Assembly: GCA_030068075.1 (NCBI GenBank)
Contig: CM057831.1
Location: 12,071,370 to 12,135,369, forward strand
Source: Paguma larvata
Taxonomy: Eukaryota; Chordata; Mammalia; Carnivora; Viverridae
DNA: 64,000 nucleotides
Reading direction: 5' to 3'
The number at the start of each line of letters is the position of its first letter. Positions within the stretch are counted from its first letter, which is position 1. Shown here in pieces: positions 20,490 to 31,589 of the stretch. A program made the position numbers and the translations under genes. The notes beneath the pieces are model-generated. The model saw only the letters and a program-made list of their open reading frames with translations. It ran no database searches and was not told where the DNA came from.

Positions 20490-20615
20490 GTTTTGAAGGT
20501 CACTTTTTTTTTCCCCTTCCACGAAAGAATTTAATTAGGCTTCCATAAAGCAGTTAGATTTAGGAGCGGAACATTTTTAGCTCCCCTGCTAGGAGTGCTC
20601 ATGAATATTAAAGAC
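20490..20615. promoter_or_regulatory. Candidate conserved regulatory island
   Basis: A repeat-free AT-rich block in GC-rich flanks, with a homeodomain-type TTAATTAG (20531-20538) and an octamer-like ATGAATATTAA (20601-20611). The enhancer role is inferred from composition only. Confidence 0.25.
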
Positions 20616-21485
20616 TGGGGAAGGAGGCAAGAGGCAGGAGCTGGGCCAGCTCAGACCCCTACCTGGCTCTCCAGGGGACTGCGGTGCGGACAGCACGTGG
20701 GTGCAGGATAAAGGGCGGCGGTTCCCGCGCAGAGGGGACGGGGGGGGGGAGGGTGGTGGCGTCACTAAGAGTTGTCGCTAAGAGTTGAAGTCATCACTTC
20801 TTCCATTCAGGCAGGACCCAGATGGACTGTCCTGCGGTGCAGTGCCAGGCGGGGTGGGGGGGGCGCGGGAAGGAGGGGGGGAGAGGGTCCAAGGGCTGGT
20901 GTGCTGGCCAGAGAGCTCAGGCTGCAGCGGGGGAGGGGGGGAGGCCCAGGAACGGCCCCTGAGGACTCACTCCAAGCTCCCTTCCATTGCTCCGATGCTC
21001 CTGGGTGGCCCTCAGGGGGTTTTCCTGCAAAGGTCAGCCCCCTCTCCAAATGGGGCACAGCAGGGTCACATCGGAGAGCAGGGGTTGATCAGTCCTAGAC
21101 TCTAGAGGGGGACGCACACTGTCCCGTGGGGCTTTGCAGTGGAGCCAGGAGACAAGACAGGCTCCCAGAGCTGTCCGAGGAAGCAAGGGGACGGGCCCCA
21201 ACGTGCTGTAGACAATGGGTGGATTCTTAGCTCCAAGGAATGTGGGTGGGTGGGGATGGGCCGTGGAAAAGTGAGCCGGTGTGCGTCGCAGGCGCCGCCA
21301 GGGCCGGCTCTCCCGTCACCCCGAGGAGCCCCCTCCTCCGGCTCTGCTGTAGATCCCAACCACGCCTCGCCTTCTCATACCTTCCCACAGCGTCCCGGGC
21401 TTTCCAGGCACACTCATTCCGATCGCACGGCAGGAGCCCCACTCACAGGACCCCTGAGAAAGGCCGAGAGGGGGCTCCTTTCTCC
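20616..21485. other. Unique GC-rich DNA with G runs
   Basis: Contains G homopolymer-rich patches near 20739-20752 and 20861-20883. No repeat family or exon is seen. These G runs create long spurious open frames. Confidence 0.4.
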
Positions 21486-21487
21486 CC

Positions 21488-21595
21488 CCACTTCGCAGAC
21501 GAGGAAACTGAGTTCTCATGAATGTCATCCCTGGCCTACTCTGATTCCAACCCTTGCCTGAGGTCGCAGAGCCGGTAAATAGCAGAGCGGCCCAG
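21488..21595 (-). mobile_element. MIR SINE fragment
   Basis: Antisense MIR: 'CTTCGCAGACGAGGAAACTG', then 'GAGGTCGCAGAGCCGGTAAA'. Confidence 0.65.
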
Positions 21596-21705
21596 CACCG
21601 TTTTACCTCAGCGGTCACGGCTCTGCTCACGGTCAAGGTTAAGGTCTTGGTGATATGGCTCTGGGCTGTGTCAGGAGGAATTTGGAGGTGGTATCCCATT
21701 TCCTC

Positions 21706-22085
21706 TATGGCTTAGCCTGCTCAGGGTGCCATAAACAAGGACTCCATGTGGGTGACTTTAAAAACAAATGTCTTTGTCTAATAGTTCTGGGAGCTAGAAG
21801 TCCAAGATCAAGCTGCTGGCAGATTCAGTTCCTGATGAAAGTCCACTTCTTGGTTTGCAGACTGACACTGTCTTGCTGCCTTCTCACCCGGCAGAAAGTG
21901 AGGGGCGGGGAGAGCGGGAGCTCTGATCTTTTCTTATAAGGACACAAATGCCATCATGAGAGCCCACCCTTATGACTCATCTAGACCTAATCACCTCTCA
22001 AATGCCCCACCTCCGAATACTATCACACTGGGAGGTTAGGGCTTCCACATAGACACGCTGGGGGTACACAATCCTTATTAGATTC
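21706..22085 (-). mobile_element. ERVL-MaLR LTR (MLT1/MST-type)
   Basis: A solo LTR-like fossil in reverse: 'GCTTAGCCTGCTCAGGGTGCC' at the start, 'TCTGGGAGCTAGAAGTCCAAG', 'CTTGCTGCCTTCTCACCC', 'CTTATAAGGACACAAATGCC', 'CTAATCACCTCTCAAATGCC' and 'TATCACACTGGGAGGTTAGG', in the order of the reversed MaLR LTR. No internal retroviral coding region adjoins it. Confidence 0.85.
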
Positions 22086-22189
22086 CCACCTGTTGGCTAG
22101 TGCCCACATCTCGTAATAGAGTTGAAGGCAGAGCTAGGCTCAAAGGGGGAGCAGACTGTAGTCAGCCCGATTCATACGCCCACCAAACT

Positions 22190-22250
22190 TAATTTACTCA
22201 GCGATCCCTGAGCAGCGAGTAGGGGCCAGGCACTGGATCCGGCACTCTTA
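22190..22250 (-). mobile_element. MIR/L2 3' end fragment
   Basis: A short antisense piece: 'GAGCAGCGAGTAGGGGCCAG' then 'GCACTGGATC', resembling the 'gagcacctactatgtgccaggcactg' end. Confidence 0.5.
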
Positions 22251-22410
22251 GATGGTAGAAAGGTAAGGAAGCTCAAATTATGTAGAATAGGGGCGTAGAG
22301 CACATATGAGCCGAGGGAAGAGGAAAGTTTCCTAAGGGGGCTGCTGTCTAGTTCTTGATTTTGCGTGTGCAAAGCCCAGGCAGGACCCGTACTGGCGGGT
22401 GAAGCAACAG

Positions 22411-22442
22411 AAAGGGAAGGGAAGGGAAGGGAGGGGAAGGGA
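22411..22442. repeat. (GGGAA)n-like purine microsatellite
   Basis: About six GGGAA/GGGAGG units on the plus strand. Confidence 0.85.
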
Positions 22443-22444
22443 GA

Positions 22445-24165
22445 CAGCTCGTTTCTGGGCTCAGAGTTGGAGCTGTCTCCCCGGGCAACTGCCCACAGAT
22501 ACCCTCCCAGTCCCCAACCTGACACAGTGTGGCAAGAGCCAATGGCTGGAGCCCTGGTCCAGGGGCTTAGAGACCCATCAAGAAGACTGTGGGCTCGCTG
22601 GCTGCCATTCCTTATTCTGGCTCTTTGAAAGCTGGGGGGCAGGAGGTCAGCTGTCCTTCTGCTCAGGCATGGGCTGGACCCACGGAGTCGCTGGGCTGGC
22701 CAGGACCTTGTGGCCCACGCAGCTGCTGCAGCTCAGTGGGGCGCGGGTGTCGTCCAATGAGTTCTGTGGGTTTTGTTTTCGTTTCTGTTTCTGTTTTGAA
22801 ATTGAGGCGTTGCCAAGATCTTGGGGTGCCAGAGCCTACTCTATTCGACTCTTGGTTTCACTGCTGGTCTTGAACAGAATTCTCAACCTCTCTGGGCATG
22901 TTTTCTGTTAACGACAGGGTGATGGCAAGACCCCCCCCTCCCCTCCCCGCCCCGTGACACCTGCTTCCAAGTGCACGAAGGGGTTCTGCAGAGTCTCAGG
23001 ATCATGATGGCAAAGGCCAGGCTGACTTTGCTCCCAGGGCAGCCCTGCCGTTTGGGTTCGGGGGCACAGGGACAGTCAAAGCTCCACCCGTGTCTGCATT
23101 TAGGGTCTTCTCTGTCCTCTGCATGCTTTGCGACCCTGCCAGGCAGGAGGCTTGCCCTTCAGGGCCTCCTTCTGCTCTCAAGCCTGGTGGGGGGATGGGC
23201 AGGGGCTGCCTCTGCCTTCAACCTCCCTCTGGGGATGTCTTCCTAGGGGAAGATGCCCACAGCTTGCGTTTGCAGAGAGCACAGACCCCCAGAGCACAGA
23301 GAGCCCCCGTGGGCCGCCTGGAAAGCTTCCCGCCTGCCCAACCCCCCACCCCAACTCAGCCCCTCTGCCCTCCTCCTGCTCCTGCTCACCAGCTGGACTC
23401 CCTGGCCACCCATCCATCTTGCCTATCGGAGAGCCCACGGCACCTGCTCCCAGCCTTGTCAGCTTGAAATTAAAGACTTGCTCCACGGAGCTGGGTCCTC
23501 TCCAGGGACGCTGAGCTTTGATTATCCCCTCGGAAGGAGCGGCTGATTTGGTTTCTGCTGTGGTGCTCCCGGAGTGGTGACGTGTGGTGTCGGGTGGGCA
23601 AGGGAGGAGGCGAGGGAGAGGGGAGAAGGGTGGAGAAGCGTGTGTCTCCGGAGGAGAGCACCTTGCAGAGCCGAGGGGCCTGAAGGCGGCTGCCTGGACT
23701 CTCGCTGCAGGGAAACCCGTGTTTCCGTGGCCATCGCGCGGCTCGGATGAGATATCGCCAGAGTGTGTTGTGAGGCGCCTTCGGATGGGCCGGCTGGAGG
23801 GTCCCGAGGAAAGAGGAGGTGCTTGGTGCACGTGAATCTGCCAAGGGGCCGGCCCCCCTTCTTTGCCGCCATCCGCCCTCTGTCCGATAAGTTTTTCTAT
23901 AGAGAAAATGCAGCTCAGTCAGGAGCCATCCCGTCTCCCCAGAGTCCTGCTCACAGCCCCACGATGGAGGGCCTCGCTCTGCGGTGCCATGTAAAGGGGG
24001 AGTGGCTGGAGGGGGCGCCGGAGGGGGCCTGCAGGTGCTTCCGTCTGTGTGAGGCCCACAGGTGCCAACGGGGACCTCCTTGCGCCCGAAGATCTGTGAC
24101 ACTGGCCTGGACCCTTCTTGCACACCTTGTAAAGGTAGTGCTTTCTCCCGAGACCTTTTAAGAAT
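22445..24165. other. Unique non-coding DNA
   Basis: No clear interspersed repeat. A weak sense MIR-like patch ('AATTCTCAACCTCTCTGGGC') lies near 22877-22897. Open frames reaching 217 codons on the minus strand have no domain. Confidence 0.4.
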
Positions 24166-24409
24166 TTCCGGAGGTGGGGCATCTGGGTGGCTCAGCTGGT
24201 TGAGCGTCTGACTTTGGCTCAGGTCGTGATCTCACAGTCTATGGGTTCGAGCCCCAGGTGGGGCTCTGTGCTGACAGCTCAGAGCCTGGTGCCTGCTTTG
24301 GATTCTGTGTCTCCCTCTCTCTCTCTGCCCCTTCCCTGCTTGTGCTCTCTCTCTCTCTGTCTCAAAAACAAATAAATAAACATTTTAAAAAAAAGGGATT
24401 TCCAGAGGT
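24162..24409 (+). mobile_element. Feline CAN-SINE with target-site duplication
   Basis: Full-length copy, element body 24176-24394. It has head, B-box GGGTTCGAGCCCC, 'GCTCTGTGCTGACAGCTCAG' body, (CT)n tract and A-rich tail with AATAAATAAAC. The flanks GAATTTCCGGAGGT (24162-24175) and GGATTTCCAGAGGT (24396-24409) are a diverged target-site duplication (12 of 14). Two mismatches suggest it is not a very recent insertion. Confidence 0.95.
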
Positions 24410-24720
24410 GAGTCTGAGTCCCCTTGAATACCTCAGAACTCAGGTTTCTGCTGAATTCGCTTAGTTTATGGCTATGCCTCCTGGCCCACAGGCACGGTCT
24501 CGGTTCTGCGGTTTCTACTCAGATGCAGAATGCGGTTCCTGCCTTCCAATTCTACCCCGGGACCCTTCACACGAGGCATCCCCCCCTGTGTCAGACTTGA
24601 CCGAGAAGATGAGAAAAGGTGTTCTGGTGGCCGGGGGTCAGCCCCTGACGACAGGTGGGGACGTTGGGACATCTAAAAGCCAGAGAAACCCCCCAAATTG
24701 GATCGAATTGGCATAAATGA
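24410..24720. other. Unique non-coding DNA
   Basis: I recognise nothing in this stretch. Confidence 0.4.
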
Positions 24721-25016
24721 CTTTTAAAATGTTTTAACAGCTTATCGAAGCATAATTAACACATAACAACCTACACATACTTAAAGTGTTCAGTTGGTGA
24801 GGTTTTGAAATCATCACCATAGTGAAGATGGTGAGCAAGCCCCCACCTCGAGGGTTCATCGCCCCCCCCCCCCCGCCCCCGCCCCCGCCCCCGCCCCGCC
24901 CCACGCCCTGGGCAACCACTGATCTGCTTCCTGTCACCATGGATTGGTTTGCATTTCCTCGAGTTTTCTATAAATGGAATCCCGTAGCATGCACTCTTTT
25001 TGGAGACAGAGAGGTT
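24721..25016 (-). mobile_element. L1M 3' tail
   Basis: Antisense L1M 3' region: 'GTTTTAACAGCTTATCGAAG', 'CATAATTAACACATAACAAC', 'TTAAAGTGTTCAGTTGGTG', 'CTGGGCAACCACTGATCTGC' and 'TTTTCTATAAATGGAATCCC'. The stretch between the ATCACC and ACCACTG blocks has become a C-rich expansion. Confidence 0.85.
24862..24902 (-). repeat. C-rich run with (CCCCCG)n, G-quadruplex-prone on minus strand
   Basis: A run of 13 C is followed by several CCCCCG units. The minus strand therefore has many G5 runs with single-base loops. It lies inside the L1 tail where the L1 consensus has a shorter C-rich patch. Confidence 0.85.
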
Positions 25017-25348
25017 TAACATCCCAGAAATGTTGACTGTTTGACATGTTTATTCTTAAAACAGGCTTTGCCCCCTCCACACCACTGGGCTATTGTATTT
25101 TCTGCTGCTTCTGAATTTCGTCTCAGTTTTCATGCAGAACCGTTCAGCTGTCTTTTTGTTTCTTTGACTTCTGTTAATCCATATCCTTAGAGACTTATCA
25201 AGGTAATTTCCTGAACAAAAGAGACTTCCCTCCCTAAGATCAATTCCGGTACCAGCTGTTAGGATAAAGTTTTCTATCCTCTTATGCCTTGAGTGTGAGT
25301 GTGTGTGCATGTGTAGGGAGGTGTGTCTGTGAATGGGCGCTATGTATG

Positions 25349-25368
25349 AGAGAGAGAGAGAGAGAGAG
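25349..25368. repeat. (GA)n microsatellite
   Basis: About ten GA units, preceded at 25294-25335 by a degenerate TG-rich stretch. Confidence 0.85.
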
Positions 25369-25422
25369 TGTGTGGACGTTTGGGGGGAGAAACATGGATA
25401 GAGCAAAGGGGGAGGGGCTATC

Positions 25423-25436
25423 TTTTTTTTTTTTTT
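25423..25436. repeat. Poly-T run (14 T)
   Basis: T homopolymer abutting a MIR fragment. Confidence 0.85.
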
Positions 25437-25439
25437 AAC

Positions 25440-25620
25440 ACTGACGCCTCTCTTTACTGGATACCAGGCTAACAGTTTTCATCCATGATCGAATTTAGTC
25501 CTCTCTGCAAATACGTGATGCAGGAAGAAGGATTCACTTTAACGGATGGGAAACTGAGGTCCAAAGAGGCTAAATGAATTGTCCACGCACAAAAGCAGAG
25601 CTAAGCCCCAAGTCTCCTGG
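25440..25620 (-). mobile_element. MIR SINE fragment
   Basis: Antisense MIR over most of its length: 'TACTGGATACCAGGCTAACAG', 'CGAATTTAGTCCTCTCTGC', 'ACGGATGGGAAACTGAGGTC' and 'AAAGAGGCTAAATGAATTGTC'. Confidence 0.8.
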
Positions 25621-26190
25621 ACGCCAAGCGTGGGGCTCGTCTCTCGGCACTGGGCGCGGTGGTGAGGAGGTCAATTCTGTGCCGTCACAAGCAGAGTGGG
25701 GATAGCTGCCTGGTGGCCCGTGTTGAGAAAGACAACCTGCCGAGTCTGTGCTCAATGGCAAGACGGGCGCAATTGATTGGCGATGTCTGCATGGGTGTGG
25801 AGGTGGAGGTGGCGTCTGCGTGTCTTCTTGCTTTATCTCATGCTTCCTTGGTCCTTCCCGTAATGTGAAATTGAGTTGCTCGTCCACAACACGCGATGCA
25901 AAGCGCCGATCTCCAGAGAAGCCCCCGCAGGGTGTCCCGGGTCGGTGGGCTTCTTTCCAGCAGGGTCTCATTTCTGCTCGTGGTCCCTACATTTGAGTTG
26001 CCGTCCAGGGGCTGCTGCTGAGAGAGCTCTCCTCGCGTTCTCTCCCCAGCCCTTCCTCTGTAGGAACCCAGGCCCCCCCAAGACGGCCATCTTGTTCTCT
26101 CCCAAGTGTCGCCATTCCCTGGCCAGGCAGCCAGGGCTCAGGGCCATGTCCGGTCAGAACGGCGCTCAGAGCTCGAGTCGAATGCTCTGC
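25621..26190. other. Unique non-coding DNA
   Basis: No repeat or exon recognised. The start of the window's longest open frame (25876) lies here and runs into an L2, so I do not treat it as a gene. Confidence 0.4.
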
Positions 26191-26194
26191 TTTG

Positions 26195-26760
26195 CCTCCC
26201 TGTCTCACCCCACTTTTGATTTCCTGTTTCGGCTCCACGGCCATTCTTGGTCTCAACATCACCAGCTCTCATCTGGACAACCGAAGCTGCCTCCACTCTT
26301 GCCTCCAGACAGCCCATGCTCCCCAAGGCAGCCCGAAGATCCTTCTAAGAGGATCTTGCCACTCGCCCCATCACAACCCCTTAGTGGCTTCCATCCTGCT
26401 AAGTTTACTCTAACTCCTTCCTCACTTTCACTGTGCACTGTTCTCTCCACCAGGACAGCACTGGCCTTCTCTGCGTGGGATGTGAACACACCAAACTCAA
26501 ATTTGCTTAGGCCTTTGCACCTGCTTCAATGCCACCTCCTTGGAGCAGGTTTCCCTAACCACCTCTCCAAGTCATGCATCCGCGGTTTTGATCGCTCGCC
26601 CTCATCTCCTTCAAAGCTCTTATCACGAGGTTATAAGATTGTCAGCTCTACGGGAACGGGGGTGGGGGGAGAGGTGTCTATCTTCCTTTGTTCCTACTTC
26701 AGTCTAGAACCAGGCCAGGCACACAGAGAGCACCAGATACCTGTAGAAAAACATAAATCC
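26195..26760 (+). mobile_element. L2 LINE, 3' portion
   Basis: Sense L2: 'CCACTCTTGCCTCCAGACAG', 'CCCTTAGTGGCTTCCATCC', 'TTAGGCCTTTGCACCTGC', 'CAATGCCACCTCCTTGGAGC', 'CTTATCACGAGGTTATAAG' and 'AACCAGGCCAGGCACACAG'. These follow the order of the L2 3' region. It breaks the apparent 381-codon open frame as a gene candidate. Confidence 0.85.
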
Positions 26761-27754
26761 AGAGCCCTTGGTTATGAGCATACATGTTGTTACAAGCCCC
26801 CTCGGTTGTTTGTGAAATCGGAGAGGAATCGTAATAATAGACAGACAAGGCGTGCATATCTAGGTGACCTCAGGGAAGCCATCTCGCCAGCTTGGACTTT
26901 GGTTCCTGACTTGCAAAAGGGCCTGCGGTGTGTCCTGCTCACCCCCACGGGACCAAGGGGGCCAGTGATGGTGACCACCATTACCTGTCTCAGGAATTTG
27001 CCTGGGCCTGAGGAGCAGTGACGATGCACTGGGCTCGGTCTCAAGGGCTGCAGCCTTGGGAGTCTGAGGTGCCCGTGTCTGTCCCTGTCCCAGGCCAGAT
27101 CCAGAGGCGGGCACGGTCTCTCCCCAGCCCCAGCTCCAATCTCCATCCCCCCCCCGCCTCCCACCACCTCCCCCTTCCCAACCCAATTCCCAGATCCTGC
27201 TGGGAGTATTTTTCCCACCTCCTTCACGTGCAAGAGGCCCTTCCTGGGAGCCCCGGAGCCCTCAAATCCAAGATGCCGGGTGCTGGCACGTCGAGGAGGA
27301 GGGGGGTGGGGGGCACTCAGGGGAAGAGTCGCCATCTCCTCCCAGGCCCTCTGGATTCTACATTCCTACTCCTGCCAGAGTCACCTCTCTGCTCCCCCTC
27401 TGCTGACCTGCACCCCCACCAGGCCCATCCCCTCCTTCCTCTCCCACCTACAGGAGGAGATGGATTCTCTGTGACAGGTGTAGGCTCTTAGGGAAACTGC
27501 ACACAGCACTCAGCGCGGGAAGGAAGTGAGAGCTGGGAATGGCTTCCTTCTGGGGACATCTGGATGACTTCTTCTTAGATGACCTCATCTTTGAGCTGCT
27601 TGGTGTGGGAGGCGCCTCCAGAAAGGATTCTGGGGAGGCACTCTGGCTTTGTGGGGGGGGGCCTCAGCCCTCATTTTGCTCCTGCTTATGGGGTCTCTGA
27701 GGACTCGCCCTGCCTCTGCTAGCCTCGGTTTGTCTGCCTGTGAATTGGGCTGGT
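26761..27754. other. Unique non-coding DNA
   Basis: C-rich patches near 27140-27175 and a G-rich patch near 27298-27312. No repeat family or exon is recognised. Confidence 0.4.
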
Positions 27755-27900
27755 GTAGTCTAAGAGGCCAAGTGGTAACCATGGAAAGTCAGGGACGTGG
27801 GTTTCCCCTGGTGGGCAGGGTGACCTCGGGCAAGTCACTACCCGCTGTCGACTGGTAAATGAGGGGTTGGAACTAGAGGTCCTGGGATGACATTTGCCCT
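27755..27900 (+). mobile_element. MIR SINE fragment
   Basis: Sense MIR-like: 'GGTGACCTCGGGCAAGTCAC' and 'AAATGAGGGGTTGGAACTAG'. Confidence 0.65.
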
Positions 27901-29560
27901 AAGAGACTCGACCCTATCCCGGGCTGAGGTGCTATGGACTGTTCCTCGTTTCGTTCAGGTGAGTCGCATTTTCTGCAGAATTCCCGGTTTCTCTGCCGGG
28001 TTCTCGGTGCAGACGGGGCCCGCTCCAGCTCAGCAGCAACCTCGCCTTCACTGTCCGCCACTCTTTGTCACAAAACCGCTGTTTGCTAGCTCTTTCTGTG
28101 CCTGGCCTTGCTCCTCTATGCAGTAGATAACACTTGCTTCCCAGAGGATACCACCGAGGCCCTGAGACCGGGAGTGAGCAAGCCAGGATTTTCCCCACAG
28201 CTGAGGCCCTCCTCGACCTGCAGTGCCAGGCCGCGTGCTTGGCCCCTCTGGCCTCCTGCCGGCGGGCAGGACTGCAGAAAAACCCACAGTGGGGACAGAA
28301 GACTGAGGGGGTGCCTTTCCCTGGATGCCCCGAAAAAACAGGGCAGCCAGCTCCCTTCGCCTCTCTCAGGACAGTCCGCCGAGGACCCGAGTGTTGGCAG
28401 GGACGCTGGTGCTGTGATGGAAAATGTTATCAAGGAATGGACTTCCCGCCAGCCGTGGCGTGTTCCCTGGAAGAGCGAACGGCTAGCGAGACAAGCGTGA
28501 TCCAAAGACGGGCCTGAACAGGATGAACAACACGCTGGTTGGTGCCGGGAAAGCAAAGAAACCGTGCCGAGTAAATACGGAGCCAGATGCTGAGCGCGGG
28601 GCCGGGGCACCGAGCGTGCAGGAGGGCACGGGGCCGGGAGAGCCTGCTTGGGCGCCGTGGAGGTCTTTGATAGATGACCACAGGAACAAAATGCATCTCT
28701 CTGCTTTGAGACGAAGGGAGGTAGGGTCTCCGAAGCTGGCAGGTAGCTTTTTTGCCCCTGGAGCTTCCAGCTCCTTGTTCTGAAAAGCCCCAGAGCCAGA
28801 AATAGCCTGTGCTCCCCTTGCAAGCTGAGGTGGGGTCCCTAGGCACGCAGGTGTCCCCTACTCCCACCCCGGGGAGGGGAGGGGCCGCCACACGACAGAC
28901 ACGCACCGTCAACACATAAAGGCAGAGGGATAAAGGAGGTAATGCCAAATCAGAAGGCAATAAACCAGTCAGATGGTTTCTTTCTAAGGCAGCTTTGCAA
29001 ATAAGAATAAAATATACCAACCTAAAAATAAGTCTTCTTTATCTGGCCCCCCACTGGAGAGGGAGCGGCAGTCAAGACGGTGACGTGGGCCCCGTCTGCC
29101 TGGTGGAGTCTATGGAAACCTAACAGCCCGCTGGGAATCCACGTGCCATCGGCTGTAGGTGTTGAGAAGACACATCCATCCCATAGCCCTGCCGGTTCAT
29201 TTGTATCCGTTTGGTGTCCTCCTCAGATTCTGGGATTTATCTTCATTAAGGAGAGAAAGAGACACTTTCTGATGAGGTCTCAGAGACGGCTTCACCTTCA
29301 TCCTGTCTCACCCCAAAGCTGGGGCAGTGGGGAGGGTGTTTTTCTGAGCTCTCGAGGGGGAGACAAGGGTCCTCGTCCCTCTCTAAGAGGAGGAAGTTAC
29401 CTCTGGACAAAAGGATGCCTCGGCAGAGGGTCTCTGGTTTTGTGCCTACCTCGGGGCGTTTTCTACTTTCAGGGAAAGAAACCAAAGACTACCCACCCCT
29501 CAGCCCGAGGGATCCGTGTAGGAGGCTCTGAACACATTAGCGCCCTTTGTTCTGAGGACG
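27901..29560. other. Unique non-coding DNA
   Basis: A donor-like TTCAGGTGAGTCGC occurs near 27956 without a definable exon. The minus-strand open frame of 235 codons (28116-28823) has no domain and overlaps others in all frames. Confidence 0.4.
28905..29040. promoter_or_regulatory. Candidate conserved regulatory island
   Basis: A repeat-free AT-rich block with a MEF2-type CTAAAAATAA (29022-29031), 'TTTGCAAATAAG' and 'GGTAATGCCAAATCAG'. The abrupt drop in GC against the flanks is the main reason for flagging it. Confidence 0.25.
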
Positions 29561-29565
29561 ACGGA

Positions 29566-30054
29566 TATATTAGTTATCTATTGCTGGGCAATAAATCACT
29601 CCAAAACGTCGTGACTTAAAATGACACTAATCATTTATTATCCTTCCCAGTGCCCGGTGCTCAGAGCAGCCGGGCTGGGTGGCTCGGGGTCTCTCATGGG
29701 GTTGCAGTCAGGATGCTGTGGGGCTGCTGTCATCCGAAAGCTGGACTGGGGCTGGGGGCCCACTTCTAAGGTGGCCTCTCACATGGCTGCCAAGTCGGTT
29801 CCTCTTACGCACGCTCTCCGTGGGGCTACCGAGTAACCTCCTAGTACAGCCGCGGCTTGCCCGGAGCAAGCAAGCCAAGAGGCCGAGGCAGAAGTTGTGC
29901 TGCCTTTCATGGCCTGACCTTGAAAGTCCCACGCTGTCACTCCCAGCATGTTCCAGTGGACACAGAGGGCGGCCTGCTTCAGTGTGGGAGGGGATATTGC
30001 CAGGGCCTAATTCCGAGAGCGACCACGGGGCCATCTTAGAATCTGGGCATCACA
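29566..30054 (-). mobile_element. ERVL-MaLR LTR, MLT1J-like
   Basis: Near full-length reversed LTR. It opens with ATATATTAGTTATCTATTGC (reverse of the LTR end) and continues through 'GTGACTTAAAATGACACTAA', 'GGTCTCTCATGGGGTTGCAG', 'CTCACATGGCTGCCAAG', 'CAGTGTGGGAGGGGATATTG' and a final 'CCATCTTAGAATCTGGGCATC'. The subfamily assignment is from memory. Confidence 0.85.
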
Positions 30055-30127
30055 GCAAGGATGAGACAATGCTTAGGGTAGGGCTGGCATCAGGACGAAG
30101 GCTTCTCCCAGGACGGGGGAGCCCAGG

Positions 30128-30290
30128 GAATGGAGACGGCAGAAAGAGCCCTGACCTCAGAGTCTGAAAGCTCTGGGACTGGACCCCACTTGAGTCACCT
30201 GCTAGCTGTGTGGCTTTGGGCAAATAACCTTGCCCTCTCGGCCTCAGCTTCCTGATATGCTAAAGGGAGTGAGAATCCTGACCATCCTCT
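30128..30290 (+). mobile_element. MIR SINE
   Basis: A well-preserved sense MIR: 'AGAGCCCTGACCTCAGAGTC', 'CTAGCTGTGTGGCTTTGGGC' and 'CCTCGGCCTCAGCTTCCTGA'-type blocks in the right order. Confidence 0.85.
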
Positions 30291-30294
30291 GCTC

Positions 30295-31325
30295 CCGAAT
30301 GGGGTGTGTGACATATGGTCAGTCTCAGGGGATGATGGTTCCTTCCTCCCGGCATCTTGTCCTCCTGATACTGTGACGGACCCCACAGTCTTTCCGGCCA
30401 CCTTTCACACGCCTCCTAGGGGCCGCTGGCCAAGACAAGCTCCTGGAGCTCCACCCACAAGGCTTTGAGGGCTGGGAGTAGAGGCGCTATGTCTTCTACC
30501 TTTCCCGGTCTGGCTGAAAGGCCCTAAGGTAGTTCGTGGACCCCAAATTCTGCCTCCTTCGCCTGCTAGGTGAACCCTTGCCTGGGGTGATCGCAAGCCC
30601 TCTCTCCATAATGCTGCACTTGTTAATGGCTGGAATGCTAATGCCTGCCAGCAACAGCTGCTTAAATAGCACCAGGAAGGAGCTGCTGAAAAGCCAGCCC
30701 TAAGGGGGCCAGTGGAGTGGGGGGGTGGGGAGAAGGAGCAATGGAAGGAGGAGGCCGACTCCAGGCCCTGAGGTCCTGAGCTCCTGCCGGGCAGCAGGCC
30801 ATGGAGGAAGTCCGTGGCTTTGACTTCAGGGACTCTGGGTCCGAGCCCTTCCTCGCCCCCTCCCTTTGGCTCATCTGCTCCGCACTCCGTGGCCAAGACC
30901 CCGGGGAAGTTGCACAGTGCTCAGCATGGACCCCGCACTGCCTCTGGCTCCAGGGCCCAGCCAGAGATAGTGCCCCGCCCCCGGCAGAGAGAGCTGGTTG
31001 GTTCCTGGGGAAACCTCTGCATCAGGGTGCCTGGCGGTGTGCCCAGACCCTGGCTCAAGACTCGGCTGAGTCTCCATGGTCCACGTCCACACCTCAGCAA
31101 GGTTAGTGCCTGCCGGAACTGCCTCCACTTTGTGCCTCTCTCCGTGGGAGGGTATTTGCAGTGACCCAGAAGGCTCCATTCATCTCTACCCAACATGCTT
31201 TCCCTGCGTACCTGCTAGAAGAACACGACCCAGCTCGTTCCAGACGAGCCAGGTAAGCAAAGAGCTACCATTTCGAGCCAAGAACTGTAGGATCCCAGTG
31301 GAGAGAAGACTTCACTCTGCCTCGA
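30295..31325. other. Unique non-coding DNA
   Basis: No repeat or exon recognised. Overlapping frames up to 163 codons have no domain. Confidence 0.4.
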
Positions 31326-31329
31326 GAAG

Positions 31330-31560
31330 GGGGGCTGCCGGGGGTGGCCTCAGAGAAGTGAAACATTTGAGTCTGGCCTTGAGCAAGAGGTGGGGAAGGG
31401 GAAAACAGGCAGGGAGAACGGCAGAGGCGAAAGCTAGGGGGTGGAAGGGAATAGGCAGCCAGTCTGGAGTGTGAAGTCTGTGGTTCCGAGCGGTGAGGCC
31501 GGGAACGCAGGTCGGAATGAGGTTGTGAAGGTCTTCTCTGCCAGCTAAGCGTCTCGTCCT
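31330..31560 (-). mobile_element. L2 LINE fragment
   Basis: Antisense L2: 'GAAACATTTGAGTCTGGCC', 'AGGGAGAACGGCAGAGGCG', 'AGTCTGGAGTGTG', in the order expected for the reversed 3' region. Confidence 0.65.
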
Positions 31561-31572
31561 TCGTGGGGCGGT

Positions 31573-31584
31573 GGGGGGGGGGGG
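31573..31584. repeat. Poly-G run (12 G)
   Basis: A G homopolymer following GGGGCGGT. It is likely length-unstable. Confidence 0.85.
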
Positions 31585-31589
31585 TGTCC

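Noticed and set aside
23178..24123. Two overlapping 217-codon minus-strand frames (23178-23831 and 23470-24123).
   Set aside because: They overlap each other and plus-strand frames, with no domain or consistent frame preference.
25876..27021. Longest open frame in the window, 381 codons, plus strand.
   Set aside because: About half of it runs through an L2 fossil (26195-26760). It has no domain, no coding-like composition and a start with no context. GC-rich DNA yields such frames by chance.
28116..28823. 235-codon minus-strand frame.
   Set aside because: Overlaps several equally long frames on the other strand; no domain, no homology recognised, low-complexity Ser/Pro/Leu composition.
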